A stretch of DNA of 64,000 nucleotides from Variovorax sp. PAMC26660 (GCF_014302995.1 NZ_CP060295.1:2356001-2420000), one strand, 5' to 3'; counted from the stretch's first letter, positions 34,501-42,099 are shown. Translations and numbers: made by a program. The notes: generated from the letters alone by a model not told the origin.

Positions 34501-34605
34501 GATGAGTCCGCGGGCCAGCGGACGCAGAAAACCGAGCACACGGCCCAGGCCGGTGAAGAGCACGTCACTGAGGGACGCGAGTTTTCGATTGGCAACTTGA
34601 AGCAT
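28591..34605 (-). CDS. Bacterial alpha-2-macroglobulin family protein
   Basis: A 2004-residue protein. An N-terminal membrane anchor (about residues 62-80, LAWLVLLALLVLAGW) precedes macroglobulin-like domains (MG1-MG10), a Glu/Gln/Ser-rich low-complexity insert (about 590-625), the bait-region side, and a thioester domain with C1523-T-E-Q (AYPHGCTEQITSQTF). The cysteine-glutamine thioester, which covalently traps attacking proteases, is present. It is anchored by a TM helix rather than the lipobox found in E. coli ECAM. A clear GGGGGAG site precedes ATG 34605. First gene of an operon with the DKNYV lipoprotein and pbpC; it is thought to guard the periplasm after envelope damage. Confidence 0.9.
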   Translation of the reverse strand: MLQVANRKLASLSDVLFTGLGRVLGFLRPLARGLIGSWRPPGWLRIIGAFILFGLQWLQQRLAWLVLLALLVLAGWAASPHLLKWWHGLTPDRVEPIVATAKLEPPQRTQIENDKGPNPVVINFTASVAPIARIGQEATGITIEPAVAGRWTWTKQNRLEFLPAQDWPIGQPYKVQFAGNALAPHIEMELRKYEFTSPEFNARIGGAEFYQDPVQANVRRALFQMRFSHPVNTAEFEKRLVLTYDQPCGSSIFSVGKCASEKFTVSYDKLRLAATIQSEPLPIPEKTRPVVLSLAAGAVAQKGGPGQRGDLSRAVDIPGLFSLDIASVEPTIVTGENGEPEHVMHVTASMPVHEREMARVVQAWLLPVTEEAKGDPEDKFDWSAAPAKITDAVLRRAKKINLQPIASEREVTEMVSFRMPQAEGGRYLLVRVAKGLKTPGGYQLGNARQDVLLLKTFAPELTIMSQGSLLALSGERKLPILVRDLPGIRLEIGRLLPQQLQHLVTQTNGDFAHPQFNGGLQSDDLVDRFQKEIPLSIPAGKAHYETVDFAEYLRSDVADRRGVFLLKVQGYDPKAKKKPEGDATQAQSEEGQQQEEQQSSDEEGNPESGNPEDQKDQRLVLVTDLGIVAKKSLDGTRDVFVQSIANGQPVAGALVEVWGRNGMIVASQATDATGAAKLPNLAGYQREKAPVVLVVRKDGDLSFLPFNRSDRTLDISRFDVGGLRAAGVPNQMTAYVFSDRGIYRPGDTMHIAMMVKAGNWGTSLRDLPLEAEIIDARGLSVRREKLKLGPGGAAEIAHTTQDTSPTGNYTVNLYLPRESSPGTPEVEGLLIGSTTVKVQEFLPDRTKVVAKLSSEIAEGWVKPKDLKALIDVQNLFGTPAPDRKVEGTLTLSPGFPVFRAFTDYAFFDPQRATEKQVDDLGSVQTSADGKAEFDLRLSRFDAATYQVHVLAKAFEPEGGRSVSAEAQTLVSDMPYLVGVKVDGDTSYVSKGAARNATVIAIDAQAKKTAVADLKIERVERKVLSVLIKQDNGLYRYESRKKEIVIDEKPFAIVAGGNTVALNTGVPGNFAYVVRNADGLELNRVEYSVAGNANVSRSLDRNAELQLTLDRKDYEPGQEIEVSIRAPYVGAGLITIERDKVYAHAWFKTDKTASVQKITLPKDFEGTGYINVHFVRDPASDEVYMSPLSYGIVPFATALTKRTANLQLTSTELVKPGQTVKMKLTSDKPTRAVLFAVDEGILQVARYKTPDPLKHFFQKRALEVGTLQTLDLILPEFKKLMQGAAPGGDGEGELGKHLNPFKRKRDKPVAYWSGLVDVNGSREFSYTVPESFNGSLRVMAVAINDETTAAKSTRTVVRGDMVILPNAPLAMAPGDTVEVGVGLANNIAGSGKEAPIALTLTASGGLEVVGDATQTLKVNERGEASTKFNVRAKPGEQAVLGSSALVFTSTHKSFSARLSTEVSVRPASPFVTLVQAGSFQRAGELSSQADLYPNFRQSDVAVSAAPWAFATGLMQYLEAYPHGCTEQITSQTFPAVLLSSRPELVKEMARGRTAEQGPMPEARKTFERYLVQLRARQTADGGFSLWPGAGTDPFATLYAVHLLVEAKDHKLPVPQDLLQKANTYLQGWLGSGDTTLDGWRQRTQAAYLLTRQGIIAPAALANLREAWRNKQTQGWSDDLGAVYLAASYQLVKQEQVANELLNPVWSDLLTRTEKNTRRNVWGAYYDPLVHDSMMLHLVARHFPSRLKTLNPAVWERMGAMVRDGWYNSLSSASMLLAVDSYFEAVGQNVEGKLTAQTVNAQGQAAALALGAVNPITRAAVPTGTAKLKLSNDSDFNLYYSWAEQGFERNVPATPVNKGLEIFHEVLDAKGNPVTKVKLGEEVTVRVRVRSLERAQLNDVALVDLLPGGLEPVLQAVGDDDDANADAPIWKKRLGGGGSWKVQYADIREDRVVFYGSVNKDLLEVTYKARATNVGDFVVPAAYGEAMYDRRVFSRSAGARFQVVAN

Positions 34606-34761
34606 GGAAGCTCCCCCGATGTTTTTGTAGGCGCTTGCCAGTTTGCTGGCGGTCTGTGAAGCGATGGCGCTGCGTGTGAAGTCTGCGTGAAAACTGCACA
34701 GGCTGCATCTGGGCTGTCTCAGTGGTCCGGGGTGCGTTGTTTCGCTGAGCGTTCAGGGCGA

Positions 34762-34853
34762 GTGCGAATGACACCAGGTGCTCCCCTCCGCGAATGTCCC
34801 CCGCTTCGCTCCTCCTTTATTTCGCTGCGGGGAGCACCTGGCGTCATTCGCAC
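34762..34853. repeat. Stem-loop element 1 with 36-bp core
   Basis: Arms 34762-34786 and 34829-34853 are complementary at 24 of 25 positions. The loop carries a 36-bp core (34790-34825) that is perfectly repeated in reverse at 34926-34961. The core includes the block CGCTTCGCTCCTCCTTTATT. It looks like a family-specific intergenic repeat rather than a terminator. Confidence 0.75.
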
Positions 34854-34910
34854 ATGGGCAGGCTCTGCGTTTGCGGCCGATCAACGACCGCCCTGAGCGC
34901 TCACGTCGAT

Positions 34911-34976
34911 ACGGGGCTCTTTTTCGCGAAATAAAGGAGGAGCGAAGCGGGGGACATTCGCGAAAAAGAGCACCGT
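34911..34976. repeat. Stem-loop element 2 with inverted 36-bp core
   Basis: Arms 34911-34930 and 34957-34976 match at 19 of 20 positions (15 perfect around GCTCTTTTTCGCGAA). The core 34926-34961 is the exact reverse complement of the core in element 1, 100 bp away. The two elements have unrelated outer arms. Confidence 0.75.
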
Positions 34977-35035
34977 GTCGGCGTGAGCGACGCCCTGAAC
35001 AACAGCGCCCCCAACGAGAAGAACAAGACGCCATC

Positions 35036-35512
35036 TCAGAACGAGAGCTGAGGCTTGTTCACCATCAGCCAGAACACGACCGCCATCGCCACGAAGGCCG
35101 GATAACCGAGCAGTTCCCAATAGCGTTGGTAGCGCGCGTAGAGCGGTGGCAACGGTGTGGCGTCGCGGTGCGCCTGCGCCGCAATGGCCGCCATGCGAAT
35201 CTGCAGCCACACCACCGGCAACCAGCAGAGGCCCGCGATCACGAACAACATCAGCGAGAGCGCGAGCCAGGGTGTCGAGAGTGGCCAGCCCGCCATGTGC
35301 GCCAGAGCAAAGCCCGTGACCGGTTGGAGGATGACGGTAGGCGTCGTGAACCACCAGTCGGCCCGCACGACCAGCCGGCTCACCACAGCCTGCGCCGGCA
35401 CGCTGCCACTGCGGTTGGTGAAGAACATGTAGAAAGCCGAGCCCAGCCCCGTGCCGACCATCAGCACGCTGGAGACGATGTGCAGCCACTTGAGGAAGAG
35501 GTAGGTGTTCAC
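35036..35512 (-). CDS. DUF2269 membrane protein
   Basis: A 158-residue protein with four hydrophobic segments, starting VNTYLFLKWLHIVSSVLMVG, the usual DUF2269 opening with a membrane His. Other marks are TTPTVILQPVTGFALAH and WLPVVWLQIRMA. GTG 35512 is chosen because it overlaps the DoxX-like stop (GTGA) and gives the family N-terminus. Function unknown; last gene of the eight-gene minus-strand run starting at the SPFH gene. Confidence 0.8.
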   Translation of the reverse strand: MNTYLFLKWLHIVSSVLMVGTGLGSAFYMFFTNRSGSVPAQAVVSRLVVRADWWFTTPTVILQPVTGFALAHMAGWPLSTPWLALSLMLFVIAGLCWLPVVWLQIRMAAIAAQAHRDATPLPPLYARYQRYWELLGYPAFVAMAVVFWLMVNKPQLSF

Positions 35513-35886
35513 GGCGTCGCGCGTCGGTACAAATGCCAGAGCAGGGCGGCGATGGGCAGGTTCTTGAGCAGCGGGCCCAGCGGGTGCAGCCACAAGCTGG
35601 GCTGGAGCACGGTCGCCACGAGGGTCATGACGAGCATCAAGGCCAGGGCCGCTGCGTAGCTGGCACGGCCAGGCCGCAACCAGAGCGCAAGGCCGATGGC
35701 GAGGTCCGCTGCCGCACCGCCGACGATCAGCCACTGCACCAGCCACGGCGGCGATGCGATGCCGGCCTGGGCCAGCACCTGCCGGCTCTGGCCGTCGAGT
35801 TCCACGATGCTGACGATGGCGGTCACCAGCCACACCGCGACGAGGCTCAGGCGCAGCAGGCGGTCATCGTTTTCGGTGCGCGTCAT
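35509..35886 (-). CDS. DoxX-like membrane protein
   Basis: A 125-residue protein with four membrane segments (LLRLSLVAVWLVTAIVSIVE, WLIVGGAAADLAIGLALWL and others), ending NLPIAALLWHLYRRATP. The layout fits the DoxX-like family of small quinone- or redox-linked membrane proteins. Coupled to the saccharopine-dehydrogenase-like gene upstream and the DUF2269 gene downstream by 4-bp overlaps, so the three are made together. Confidence 0.75.
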   Translation of the reverse strand: MTRTENDDRLLRLSLVAVWLVTAIVSIVELDGQSRQVLAQAGIASPPWLVQWLIVGGAAADLAIGLALWLRPGRASYAAALALMLVMTLVATVLQPSLWLHPLGPLLKNLPIAALLWHLYRRATP

Positions 35887-36992
35887 GGGGCTTCGTCGAT
35901 GAGGTCGGTCACCATGCCCCAGCGGGCGAACTCGGGCTCGAACTCCGGCAGGGCGAGCAGGTCTGCACAAGCATGTGCGCCGATGGGCAATGCGTCGCCG
36001 CAGGCGAGACGGCGCGCCAGCAGGATCGCGGCCATGCAGGGGATCTCGGGGCCGTGGTTGTCGTCGGATGCGATGTGCCACGCGCGTCGCGCTGCGTTGC
36101 CTTGCGCATCGGCGCCCGTCACGCGCACCACCATGCCGCCCAATGCCGTGCCGAGCGCATCGAACACGCGGCCTGTCGAATGCAGCAGCGGCGCCAGCTT
36201 TTGCGGCGCGGGCAGCACGCCCACGCGATGCATGAAAGCCATGAAGGCAAAGGCCTGCTGGGCCAGACCGACTTCGAGCGCCGCGCGGAACATGACCGAC
36301 TGCACGCCGGCATAGCGCGCGGGAAAGAGTTCGAGATCGGGGATGTCACACAAGGCGCCACGGCGCGGCTTCATGCGTGCGAACTGCACTTTCACCGGGT
36401 CGGCCCAGCCGGGCTGTTCGGTCCATTGGCCGTGCTGCCAGACGCGGATTGGCGCGCCGCAGTAGGCGAGCACGCCGGCGAGGGTTGCTTCGCCTCGCGG
36501 CGCGCCCTGTGCCGGTGCGATGCAGATGTCGATGCTGTGGATGCCTTGCCAGCCCGCAGCGAGGTGGTCGACCACCGCCGATGACAGCGCGGGCACGGTG
36601 CTCGCGCCAGTCACTGCCGTGCGACCTGCGCCGCAGAAGGCGGTATCGAGTGCGGCGGGGAAGTCGCAGACAAAACGACGGCCATCGGCCAGGTCGATGT
36701 AGTGCGCGCCAGCCGCTGCGACGGCTTGCGGCACGCGGTAGTCCTGGTTCTGGAACGGGCCCGCCGTGTGGATGACGAGGTCGACGCCCAGGTCAGCCAG
36801 GCCTTGCGCGAGGTCGGGCGATTGGGCATCGACGCGAACGCCGCGTGTATGGCCGCCCAGCGTTTGCGCGAAGGCAGTCGCGCGTTCGAGATCGCGGCCA
36901 CCCACCATCAGTTCGATGCCGGGGCCCGGTGCCAGCGCGCGGCAGATGCGTGCGCCGAAGTTGCCGTAGCCGCCGAGCACCAGCGTCTTCAT
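35883..36992 (-). CDS. Saccharopine dehydrogenase-like oxidoreductase
   Basis: A 369-residue protein. The N-terminus MKTLVLGGYGNFGARICRAL is a Rossmann dinucleotide-binding motif, followed by VDLVIHTAGPFQNQDYRVPQ and HYIDLADGRRFVCDFPAALD, the typical saccharopine dehydrogenase NADP-binding domain. The C-terminal region is variable. Homologues include carboxynorspermidine and saccharopine reductases, but the substrate here is unknown. It overlaps the FAD protein upstream by 4 bp (ATGA), suggesting paired redox steps on one substrate. Confidence 0.8.
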   Translation of the reverse strand: MKTLVLGGYGNFGARICRALAPGPGIELMVGGRDLERATAFAQTLGGHTRGVRVDAQSPDLAQGLADLGVDLVIHTAGPFQNQDYRVPQAVAAAGAHYIDLADGRRFVCDFPAALDTAFCGAGRTAVTGASTVPALSSAVVDHLAAGWQGIHSIDICIAPAQGAPRGEATLAGVLAYCGAPIRVWQHGQWTEQPGWADPVKVQFARMKPRRGALCDIPDLELFPARYAGVQSVMFRAALEVGLAQQAFAFMAFMHRVGVLPAPQKLAPLLHSTGRVFDALGTALGGMVVRVTGADAQGNAARRAWHIASDDNHGPEIPCMAAILLARRLACGDALPIGAHACADLLALPEFEPEFARWGMVTDLIDEAP

Positions 36993-38626
36993 GCCGTTCG
37001 AGACCCCGCAACGTGTCCGCGCGTGAACGCTTCCTCGAAGATCGAATAGCCCGACCAGTCGGCATGCGCGAACGACAGCCGCCCGGCGACGACGCTGCCG
37101 CGATGCGCCGCATCCGGCGCGCTGCGCTGCGAACCGATCTGCGCCAGCAGCCCCGGCCGGGGAATCGACATGGCGTGGCCGTAGCGCGTGATGTCGATGC
37201 GCGTGGCCAGCGAAGGCAGGTCGGGATGCGGCACCGAGAGTTCGGCCAGCAGGTCGTCGCGCCAGCCGGTCCACGGGCGGTCGAGCAGCAGGCGGCGGCC
37301 GTCGGTGGTGTCGTAGCCGCTCGGGCCGAGCGGGCGGTACCAGCTCAGCACGGTGCCGCGCGGCGTGGGGTCGAGCGTCTGGTGGCGCGCATCGACATAG
37401 CCGAGGCCACGCGTGCCGTAGATCACGTTGTCCCAGCTCGGCGCGGCGCCAGGGCGGTCGACGAGCGGGCCGCGCAGATGCACATTGGCAACCAGCCACG
37501 GCGCGTAGCGCACGTGCGCGGCGGCGTTCGTCAGCACGGGCGGCGGGTTCTCGACCACGCGCGCGGCGATGAACACCGGCAACGCGACGATGCAGCGCTC
37601 GGCCTGCCAACGCACGAGAGATTTGGTGGCGGCGTCCCACGCATCGACCTCGACGCCGCCGCGCATGTCGGCGATGCGCGTGACGACCTGGCCGGTGTGC
37701 AGACGGTCGCCGAGCGGCGTGGCCAGTTGCTTCGTGAGCCAGCCGTTGCCTTCGGGCCAGGTGAGGATGCCGTCGCGCTCGGGGCTCGAATCGTTGACGC
37801 TGCCCGTGGGATCGCCGGGCGCGTGAAAGCCGTGCCGGCTCGCGAAGTAATGGATGCCGGCCCAGGCAGAGACGTGCTCGATGCCCGCGCCGTAGTCATC
37901 GCGGCAGCAGTAGTCGAGATACCAGCGCAGCTGCACATCGCCGAAGCCTTCGCTGTCGAGCCACTTGGCGAAAGGAATGGCGTCGAGCGCCAGCAACTCG
38001 GGCGTGACCGCGACCTTGAGCGTGGGAATGGCAAAGTGCGCCGCGTGCTGCAGCGCGTCGATGCGCTGCGCGAACTTGCGGTACTGCGCGAGCGTGGCCT
38101 CGCCCACGCCATGAACGGGCAGCAGGCCGTCTTGCCACTCGCCGTGGAGGAACAGCCGTTCCTGCGGGCTGTGGCAAAGGTTCAGCTCGTCGTATTCCCA
38201 ACGGCCCGCCACGCGGCGGCGCAGGCCGAGTTCTTCGAGCAGGTCCTGCACCTCGCGCGCATCGTCGCCGGGCACGGGCAGGTAATGCGCACCGAGCGGG
38301 CAGGCAATGCCGTTGACCATGCCGCCGCGCGCATTGCCGCCGGCGGTGTCTTCGAGTTCGAGCAAAGCGAAATCTTCGGTGCCTGACAGGCGCAACGCGC
38401 GCGCGGCCGCGAGGCCGGCGACGCCGCCGCCAGCGATGACCACACGCGTGCGCTTCACGACGGCGGGCGCCTGGCTCTTGAGCGCGCCATCGCGCATGGC
38501 ATGGCCGCGCGTGACGTCGATGCCGGTGAAGCCGCCTTCGATGGGCGGCGGTGGCGCTTCGCAGCCGGCCAGCGCCAAGGCGCCCGCCGCACCTGCGGCT
38601 GCGCCAAGGAAGCCACGGCGCTTCAT
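36989..38626 (-). CDS. FAD-dependent amine-oxidase-like protein, exported
   Basis: A 545-residue protein with a twin-arginine-like leader and lipobox (MKRRGFLGAAAGAAGALALA then GC), a dinucleotide-binding motif RVVIAGGGVAGLAAARALRL (residues 61-80) and the ELEDTAGGNARGG continuation typical of flavin amine oxidases. A C-terminal flavin segment HADWSGYSIFEEAF is present. Tat export of a folded flavoprotein to the periplasm is suggested. Substrate unknown; its place after a spermidine-synthase-like gene makes an amine or polyamine plausible. Confidence 0.8.
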   Translation of the reverse strand: MKRRGFLGAAAGAAGALALAGCEAPPPPIEGGFTGIDVTRGHAMRDGALKSQAPAVVKRTRVVIAGGGVAGLAAARALRLSGTEDFALLELEDTAGGNARGGMVNGIACPLGAHYLPVPGDDAREVQDLLEELGLRRRVAGRWEYDELNLCHSPQERLFLHGEWQDGLLPVHGVGEATLAQYRKFAQRIDALQHAAHFAIPTLKVAVTPELLALDAIPFAKWLDSEGFGDVQLRWYLDYCCRDDYGAGIEHVSAWAGIHYFASRHGFHAPGDPTGSVNDSSPERDGILTWPEGNGWLTKQLATPLGDRLHTGQVVTRIADMRGGVEVDAWDAATKSLVRWQAERCIVALPVFIAARVVENPPPVLTNAAAHVRYAPWLVANVHLRGPLVDRPGAAPSWDNVIYGTRGLGYVDARHQTLDPTPRGTVLSWYRPLGPSGYDTTDGRRLLLDRPWTGWRDDLLAELSVPHPDLPSLATRIDITRYGHAMSIPRPGLLAQIGSQRSAPDAAHRGSVVAGRLSFAHADWSGYSIFEEAFTRGHVAGSRTA

Positions 38627-38641
38627 CGGATCCGCTCCCTT

Positions 38642-38734
38642 CGGGGAACACCGCGGAACCGGCTTTGCCGGGCCGCTGGTGTTGCCCCCGGTAGGGGGTT
38701 GGAGAAGCGACACGAAGTGCGCGCAGCCTGGGGG
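38642..38734. repeat. Dispersed intergenic repeat, copy A
   Basis: About 93 bp containing GGAACCGGCTTTGCCGGGCC (a stem), a run of C and G that can pair (TTGCCCCC...GGGGG) and the block AGAAGCGACACGAAGTGCGC. Copy B with the same order of parts lies at 42100-42191. It sits between the FAD protein and the spermidine-synthase-like gene. Confidence 0.75.
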
Positions 38735-38743
38735 CGAGCCATA

Positions 38744-40303
38744 TCAGTGCGCCATCACCTTGCCCCACTCCTGTTCGTAAGTGGTGACGAGGATCTGGTT
38801 CGAGAGGCGGTTCACTTCCGTCGGCACGCGCGCCATGTCCAGCGGAAAGTCGAACATCAGCGGCAAGGTGGAAGGCGAGAGAAAGCGCAGCCCCGCAGGC
38901 AGCGCATCGGGCATGCGGTAGGGCCGGCGGCTCGCAATGATGTAGCCCCATTCGCCGAAGCTCGGCACATGCGCGTGGTACGGCGTTGCGGTCAGTCCGA
39001 CGGATTCGATGGTGGTCGCCACGGTCCAGAAGCTCTTGCGCGCAACCAGCGGCGAGGTGGTCTGGATCACCGCGTAGCCGCTGGCCGACAGGCGCTTTTC
39101 GAGCAGCGCGTAGAAGCTGTTGGTGTAGAGCTTGCCGATGGCGAAGTTGGTCGGATCAGGGAAGTCGACCACGATCACGTCGTACGTATCGCCCGGCTGT
39201 TGCAGCCACTGGAAAGCGTCGGTGTTGATGATCTTCACCTTCGGCGACGACAGCGAATGGCCGTTGAGCGCGGCCAGTGTTTCGTGCGTGGTGAAGAGCT
39301 GGGTCATGTTCGGATCGAGCTCCACCAGCGTGACCGACTCGACCGAGGGGTACTTGAGGATTTCGCGCACCGCCATGCCGTCGCCGCCGCCGAGCACCGC
39401 GACCTTCTTCGGCGCGCCCTGCGCGGCCATCACCGGATGCACCAGGGCTTCGTGATAGCGGTACTCGTCGCGCTCGGCGAACTGCAGGTTGCCGTTCAGG
39501 AAAAGCCGATGCCCGAGCAGCCCGCGCGTGACCACGATGCGCTGGTAGGGCGAGGTGGCGCTGAACACGATATGGTCCTGGTAGAACTTGTCTTCGGCCA
39601 GCGAGGTGATGTGGTCGGCACCGATGAAGGCGCCGAGCAGCGCGGCCAGCGCAAGAAAGCAGGCCAGCGCATGCGCGCCGACGCGGCGCAGTTCATGGCG
39701 GAACAGCCAGAGCGCCCACACCGCCACCGCGGCGTTCATGAAGCCGAACAGCAGGCCGGTGCGGATCATGCCGAGCTGCGGCACGAGGATCAGCGGGAAC
39801 GCCACCGACACGGCCAGCGCACCGAGGTAGTCGAAGGTCAGGACCTGCGACACCAGGTTCTTGAGCTGGATGTTGCGCCGCAGGATGCGCATCACCAGCG
39901 GAATTTCGAGGCCCACCAGCGTGCCGACGACCATCACGAGGCCGTAGAGCAGCAGCCGGAAGGCGCCCGGCGCGTAGGCGTTCGCCAGGAACAGGATCGC
40001 CGGCAGCGCGCCGCCGATCAGCGCCACCATCAGCTCGATGCGAAGGAAGTGGGCCGGCAGCTGGCGGTCGAAATAGCGCGAGAGCCAGGAGCCCACGCCC
40101 ATCGCGAACAGGTAGGTGCCGATGATGGTGCTGAACTGCAGCACCGAATCGCCGAGCAGGTAGGAGCTGAGTGCCGCCGCGCTCAGTTCGTAGACCAGCC
40201 CGCAGGCTGCGACCACGAACACGCTGGCGAGGAGCGCGACTTCGACGGGCTGCGGGCCGCGCGCGTCGGCAGGGCGCGCGGACAAGGCCGCCTTCTCGTT
40301 CAA
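38744..40303 (-). CDS. Spermidine synthase-like protein with membrane domain
   Basis: A 519-residue protein: the first 230 residues form about seven membrane helices (VALLASVFVVAACGLVYELS, FSTIIGTYLFAMGVGSWLSR and on), followed by a polyamine aminopropyltransferase-like domain with the SAM motif VAVLGGGDGMAVREI (G305 onward), VTLVELDPNM and VIVVDFPDPTN. The acidic DFPDP in place of the usual catalytic loop should be compared with true synthases. It starts at TTG 40303, overlapping the DUF350 stop as TTGA; ATG alternatives lie too far in. Probably modifies an amine at or in the membrane. Confidence 0.85.
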   Translation of the reverse strand: MNEKAALSARPADARGPQPVEVALLASVFVVAACGLVYELSAAALSSYLLGDSVLQFSTIIGTYLFAMGVGSWLSRYFDRQLPAHFLRIELMVALIGGALPAILFLANAYAPGAFRLLLYGLVMVVGTLVGLEIPLVMRILRRNIQLKNLVSQVLTFDYLGALAVSVAFPLILVPQLGMIRTGLLFGFMNAAVAVWALWLFRHELRRVGAHALACFLALAALLGAFIGADHITSLAEDKFYQDHIVFSATSPYQRIVVTRGLLGHRLFLNGNLQFAERDEYRYHEALVHPVMAAQGAPKKVAVLGGGDGMAVREILKYPSVESVTLVELDPNMTQLFTTHETLAALNGHSLSSPKVKIINTDAFQWLQQPGDTYDVIVVDFPDPTNFAIGKLYTNSFYALLEKRLSASGYAVIQTTSPLVARKSFWTVATTIESVGLTATPYHAHVPSFGEWGYIIASRRPYRMPDALPAGLRFLSPSTLPLMFDFPLDMARVPTEVNRLSNQILVTTYEQEWGKVMAH

Positions 40304-40518
40304 TGGATTGCTGCGGCGACGATGATGCAGATGCCCAGGCTCATGGCGGCCACGACCAGGCCCAATGCCACGTTCTGCTTCTCCACGATTTCCGCCCACA
40401 GGTCATAGGGCGTGATCTTGTCGATGATCAAAAAGCAGAGCCAGAAGATCACCACGCCGATCAGCGCGTACACGAGCGATCCGAGGACCACGCCCGGTTT
40501 CAGCCATTCAAATCCCAT
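40300..40518 (-). CDS. DUF350 membrane protein (YjfL-like)
   Basis: A 72-residue protein with two hydrophobic helices: VLGSLVYALIGVVIFWLCFL and LGLVVAAMSLGICIIVAAAI, with DKITPYDLW and EKQNVALG between. This is the DUF350/YjfL unit. GGAGG lies close ahead of ATG 40518. DUF350 genes occur with polyamine-synthase-like and PspA- or SPFH-type genes in envelope-stress clusters; the molecular function is unknown. Confidence 0.85.
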   Translation of the reverse strand: MGFEWLKPGVVLGSLVYALIGVVIFWLCFLIIDKITPYDLWAEIVEKQNVALGLVVAAMSLGICIIVAAAIH

Positions 40519-40566
40519 GGGGACCTCCAGTCGTAGTAATAACAAGTGCCATCGACATGATGTGCT

Positions 40567-42051
40567 TCATTTGTGCCCGCCGCCGCTCGAATAGCCGCCG
40601 TACGAGCCGCCCGAGCTGCGCGAACCGCTCGAGGAGCCACCGCTGCTGCAGGTGCTCAGGATGACCAGCAGGATGATGATCACCACGACGATGATGATGA
40701 TCGTGCCGCAGCCCAGGCCGGATGCGGCGCTCACGGGCAGCGCGTCGCCGCGCTTGAACATGTCCTTCTTGGCGTCGAGCTTGAAGGCCGTGGCCACGAC
40801 GCCGCTGTCGAGCTTGATGCCGGACGACCACGTCAGCTCGTTGGCCGAGCGCTCCATCGACAGCAGCGCGGGGCCGCTGGCGTAGTCGCGGTTGAAGGTC
40901 TTCTGCCCGCGCTCGACCTGCCAGTAGAACTCGCCCGCGACGTAGCTGGTTTCGGCGTTGTAGGCGTACTGCTGCTGGTAGCGCTTGTTGAGGTAGGTGG
41001 CGGTGCTGCCGTTCTCGGCCATCACCGGCGCACCGGTGGTGGGCTTGACGAGGCTCCAGCCGTCTTCGGCGTCGACCAGAAAGCTGAAGCCGCGCTTGTT
41101 GTTGTAGAGCAGGTATTCGTCCCAGCCGAACTGCTCGTCGTCGCCGGGCTCGGTGCCCATGCGGTGCTGGAAGCCGACCACCTGCCACTGCGCGCCCTGC
41201 AACTGGCCCATGGTGCCGAGCGCGATGAGCGGGCGCACGGGCTCGTCCTGCGTCGCATGCTTGAGCTCGCCGCCGATGCCTTGCGACAGGTCGATGATGC
41301 TGTTGCAGGAGCCGCAGGTGATGCTCTTGCTGTCGGCCAGGTTGACGGTGACGGGCGAGCCGCAATTGGGGCAATTGAAGCTGCGGCCCTTTTCGTCCTT
41401 GGCGGATTCGGCGCGCAGGCCGGTGAGCTGCAGGTCGTCAAGCTGCACCGAGCGGCCCAGGTACGCGGTGGGCGTTGCGGTGCCGTAGTCGATGCTGAGC
41501 ACCAGCCCCTGGTCGTTGCGCAGCTCGACCATCGCGAACGAACGGCCGAGTTCGGGCAGGTGCGGCAGCTCGCCCTGCGCGGAGGTCAGCGCCACCTGCT
41601 CGTTCGAGGTGACGGTGTAGCTCTGGCCGGCGAAGGCGCTGGTGGCGCTCACGCGCAGGTCGACCGGCGGCGGCGCGGCGCGCTGCAGGTCGAAGGGCAG
41701 GGCGAAGACGTAGGCGCCGTTGTCCTCGCTGAGCACGCCGGTGCGGCCGCCGTCGAGGGCGGCAATCCACTCGGTCCAGCGGCCGCCGGGGTAGGTGTAT
41801 TGCAGGCGGCCGATCAGCGTGAACGGCTTGTCCTGGATGCGGCCGGCGGCGAACAGCTGCAGTGGGCTGAAGTCGTCGAACAGCTCGGCCATCTTGCCGG
41901 TGCGCGCGAGCGTGTCGCCCTGGCGCACGACGGTGCTCTGGCAGTAGGGACAGACCGCGTGAGTCGATTGCGCCGAGCGGAATTCGACCGGCGCGCCGCA
42001 GCCGGGGCAGGGCGCGCGGTAGTAGCGTTGGTTGCCGGTTTCCTCAGCCAT
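40567..42051 (-). CDS. DUF4178 protein with zinc ribbons
   Basis: A 494-residue protein. Two zinc ribbons (C15-x2-C18 with C34-x2-C37, and CPNC...CGSC near residues 232-256) each precede a DUF4178 beta domain (GRLQYTYPGGRWTEWIAAL and GFQHRMGTEPGDDEQFGWDE). A strongly hydrophobic helix (IIIIVVVIIILLVIL, about 447-461) is followed by a Gly/Ser tail ending GGGHK. The beta domains are probably cytoplasmic and held at the membrane. DUF4178 proteins accompany DUF350 and spermidine-synthase-like genes in many bacteria; exact role unknown. Confidence 0.85.
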   Translation of the reverse strand: MAEETGNQRYYRAPCPGCGAPVEFRSAQSTHAVCPYCQSTVVRQGDTLARTGKMAELFDDFSPLQLFAAGRIQDKPFTLIGRLQYTYPGGRWTEWIAALDGGRTGVLSEDNGAYVFALPFDLQRAAPPPVDLRVSATSAFAGQSYTVTSNEQVALTSAQGELPHLPELGRSFAMVELRNDQGLVLSIDYGTATPTAYLGRSVQLDDLQLTGLRAESAKDEKGRSFNCPNCGSPVTVNLADSKSITCGSCNSIIDLSQGIGGELKHATQDEPVRPLIALGTMGQLQGAQWQVVGFQHRMGTEPGDDEQFGWDEYLLYNNKRGFSFLVDAEDGWSLVKPTTGAPVMAENGSTATYLNKRYQQQYAYNAETSYVAGEFYWQVERGQKTFNRDYASGPALLSMERSANELTWSSGIKLDSGVVATAFKLDAKKDMFKRGDALPVSAASGLGCGTIIIIVVVIIILLVILSTCSSGGSSSGSRSSGGSYGGYSSGGGHK

Positions 42052-42099
42052 GGCACCACACGGAAGCGATGGCTGGGGCTGCGGCTACGGATGCAGTTG

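Larger units (their letters stand above)
34606..35035. other. Gene-free region with nested inverted repeats
   Basis: This 430-bp stretch between divergent-side neighbours (both minus strand) has no credible gene. It holds two large stem-loop structures that share a 36-bp core in opposite orientation (listed separately), and presumably the promoter of the alpha-2-macroglobulin operon near 34610-34700. Confidence 0.7.

Noticed and set aside
29020..34659. Two 920-codon plus-strand frames opposite the alpha-2-macroglobulin gene
   Set aside because: No domains and Arg/His/Gly-rich; the minus strand encodes a full macroglobulin with thioester motif and ribosome site.
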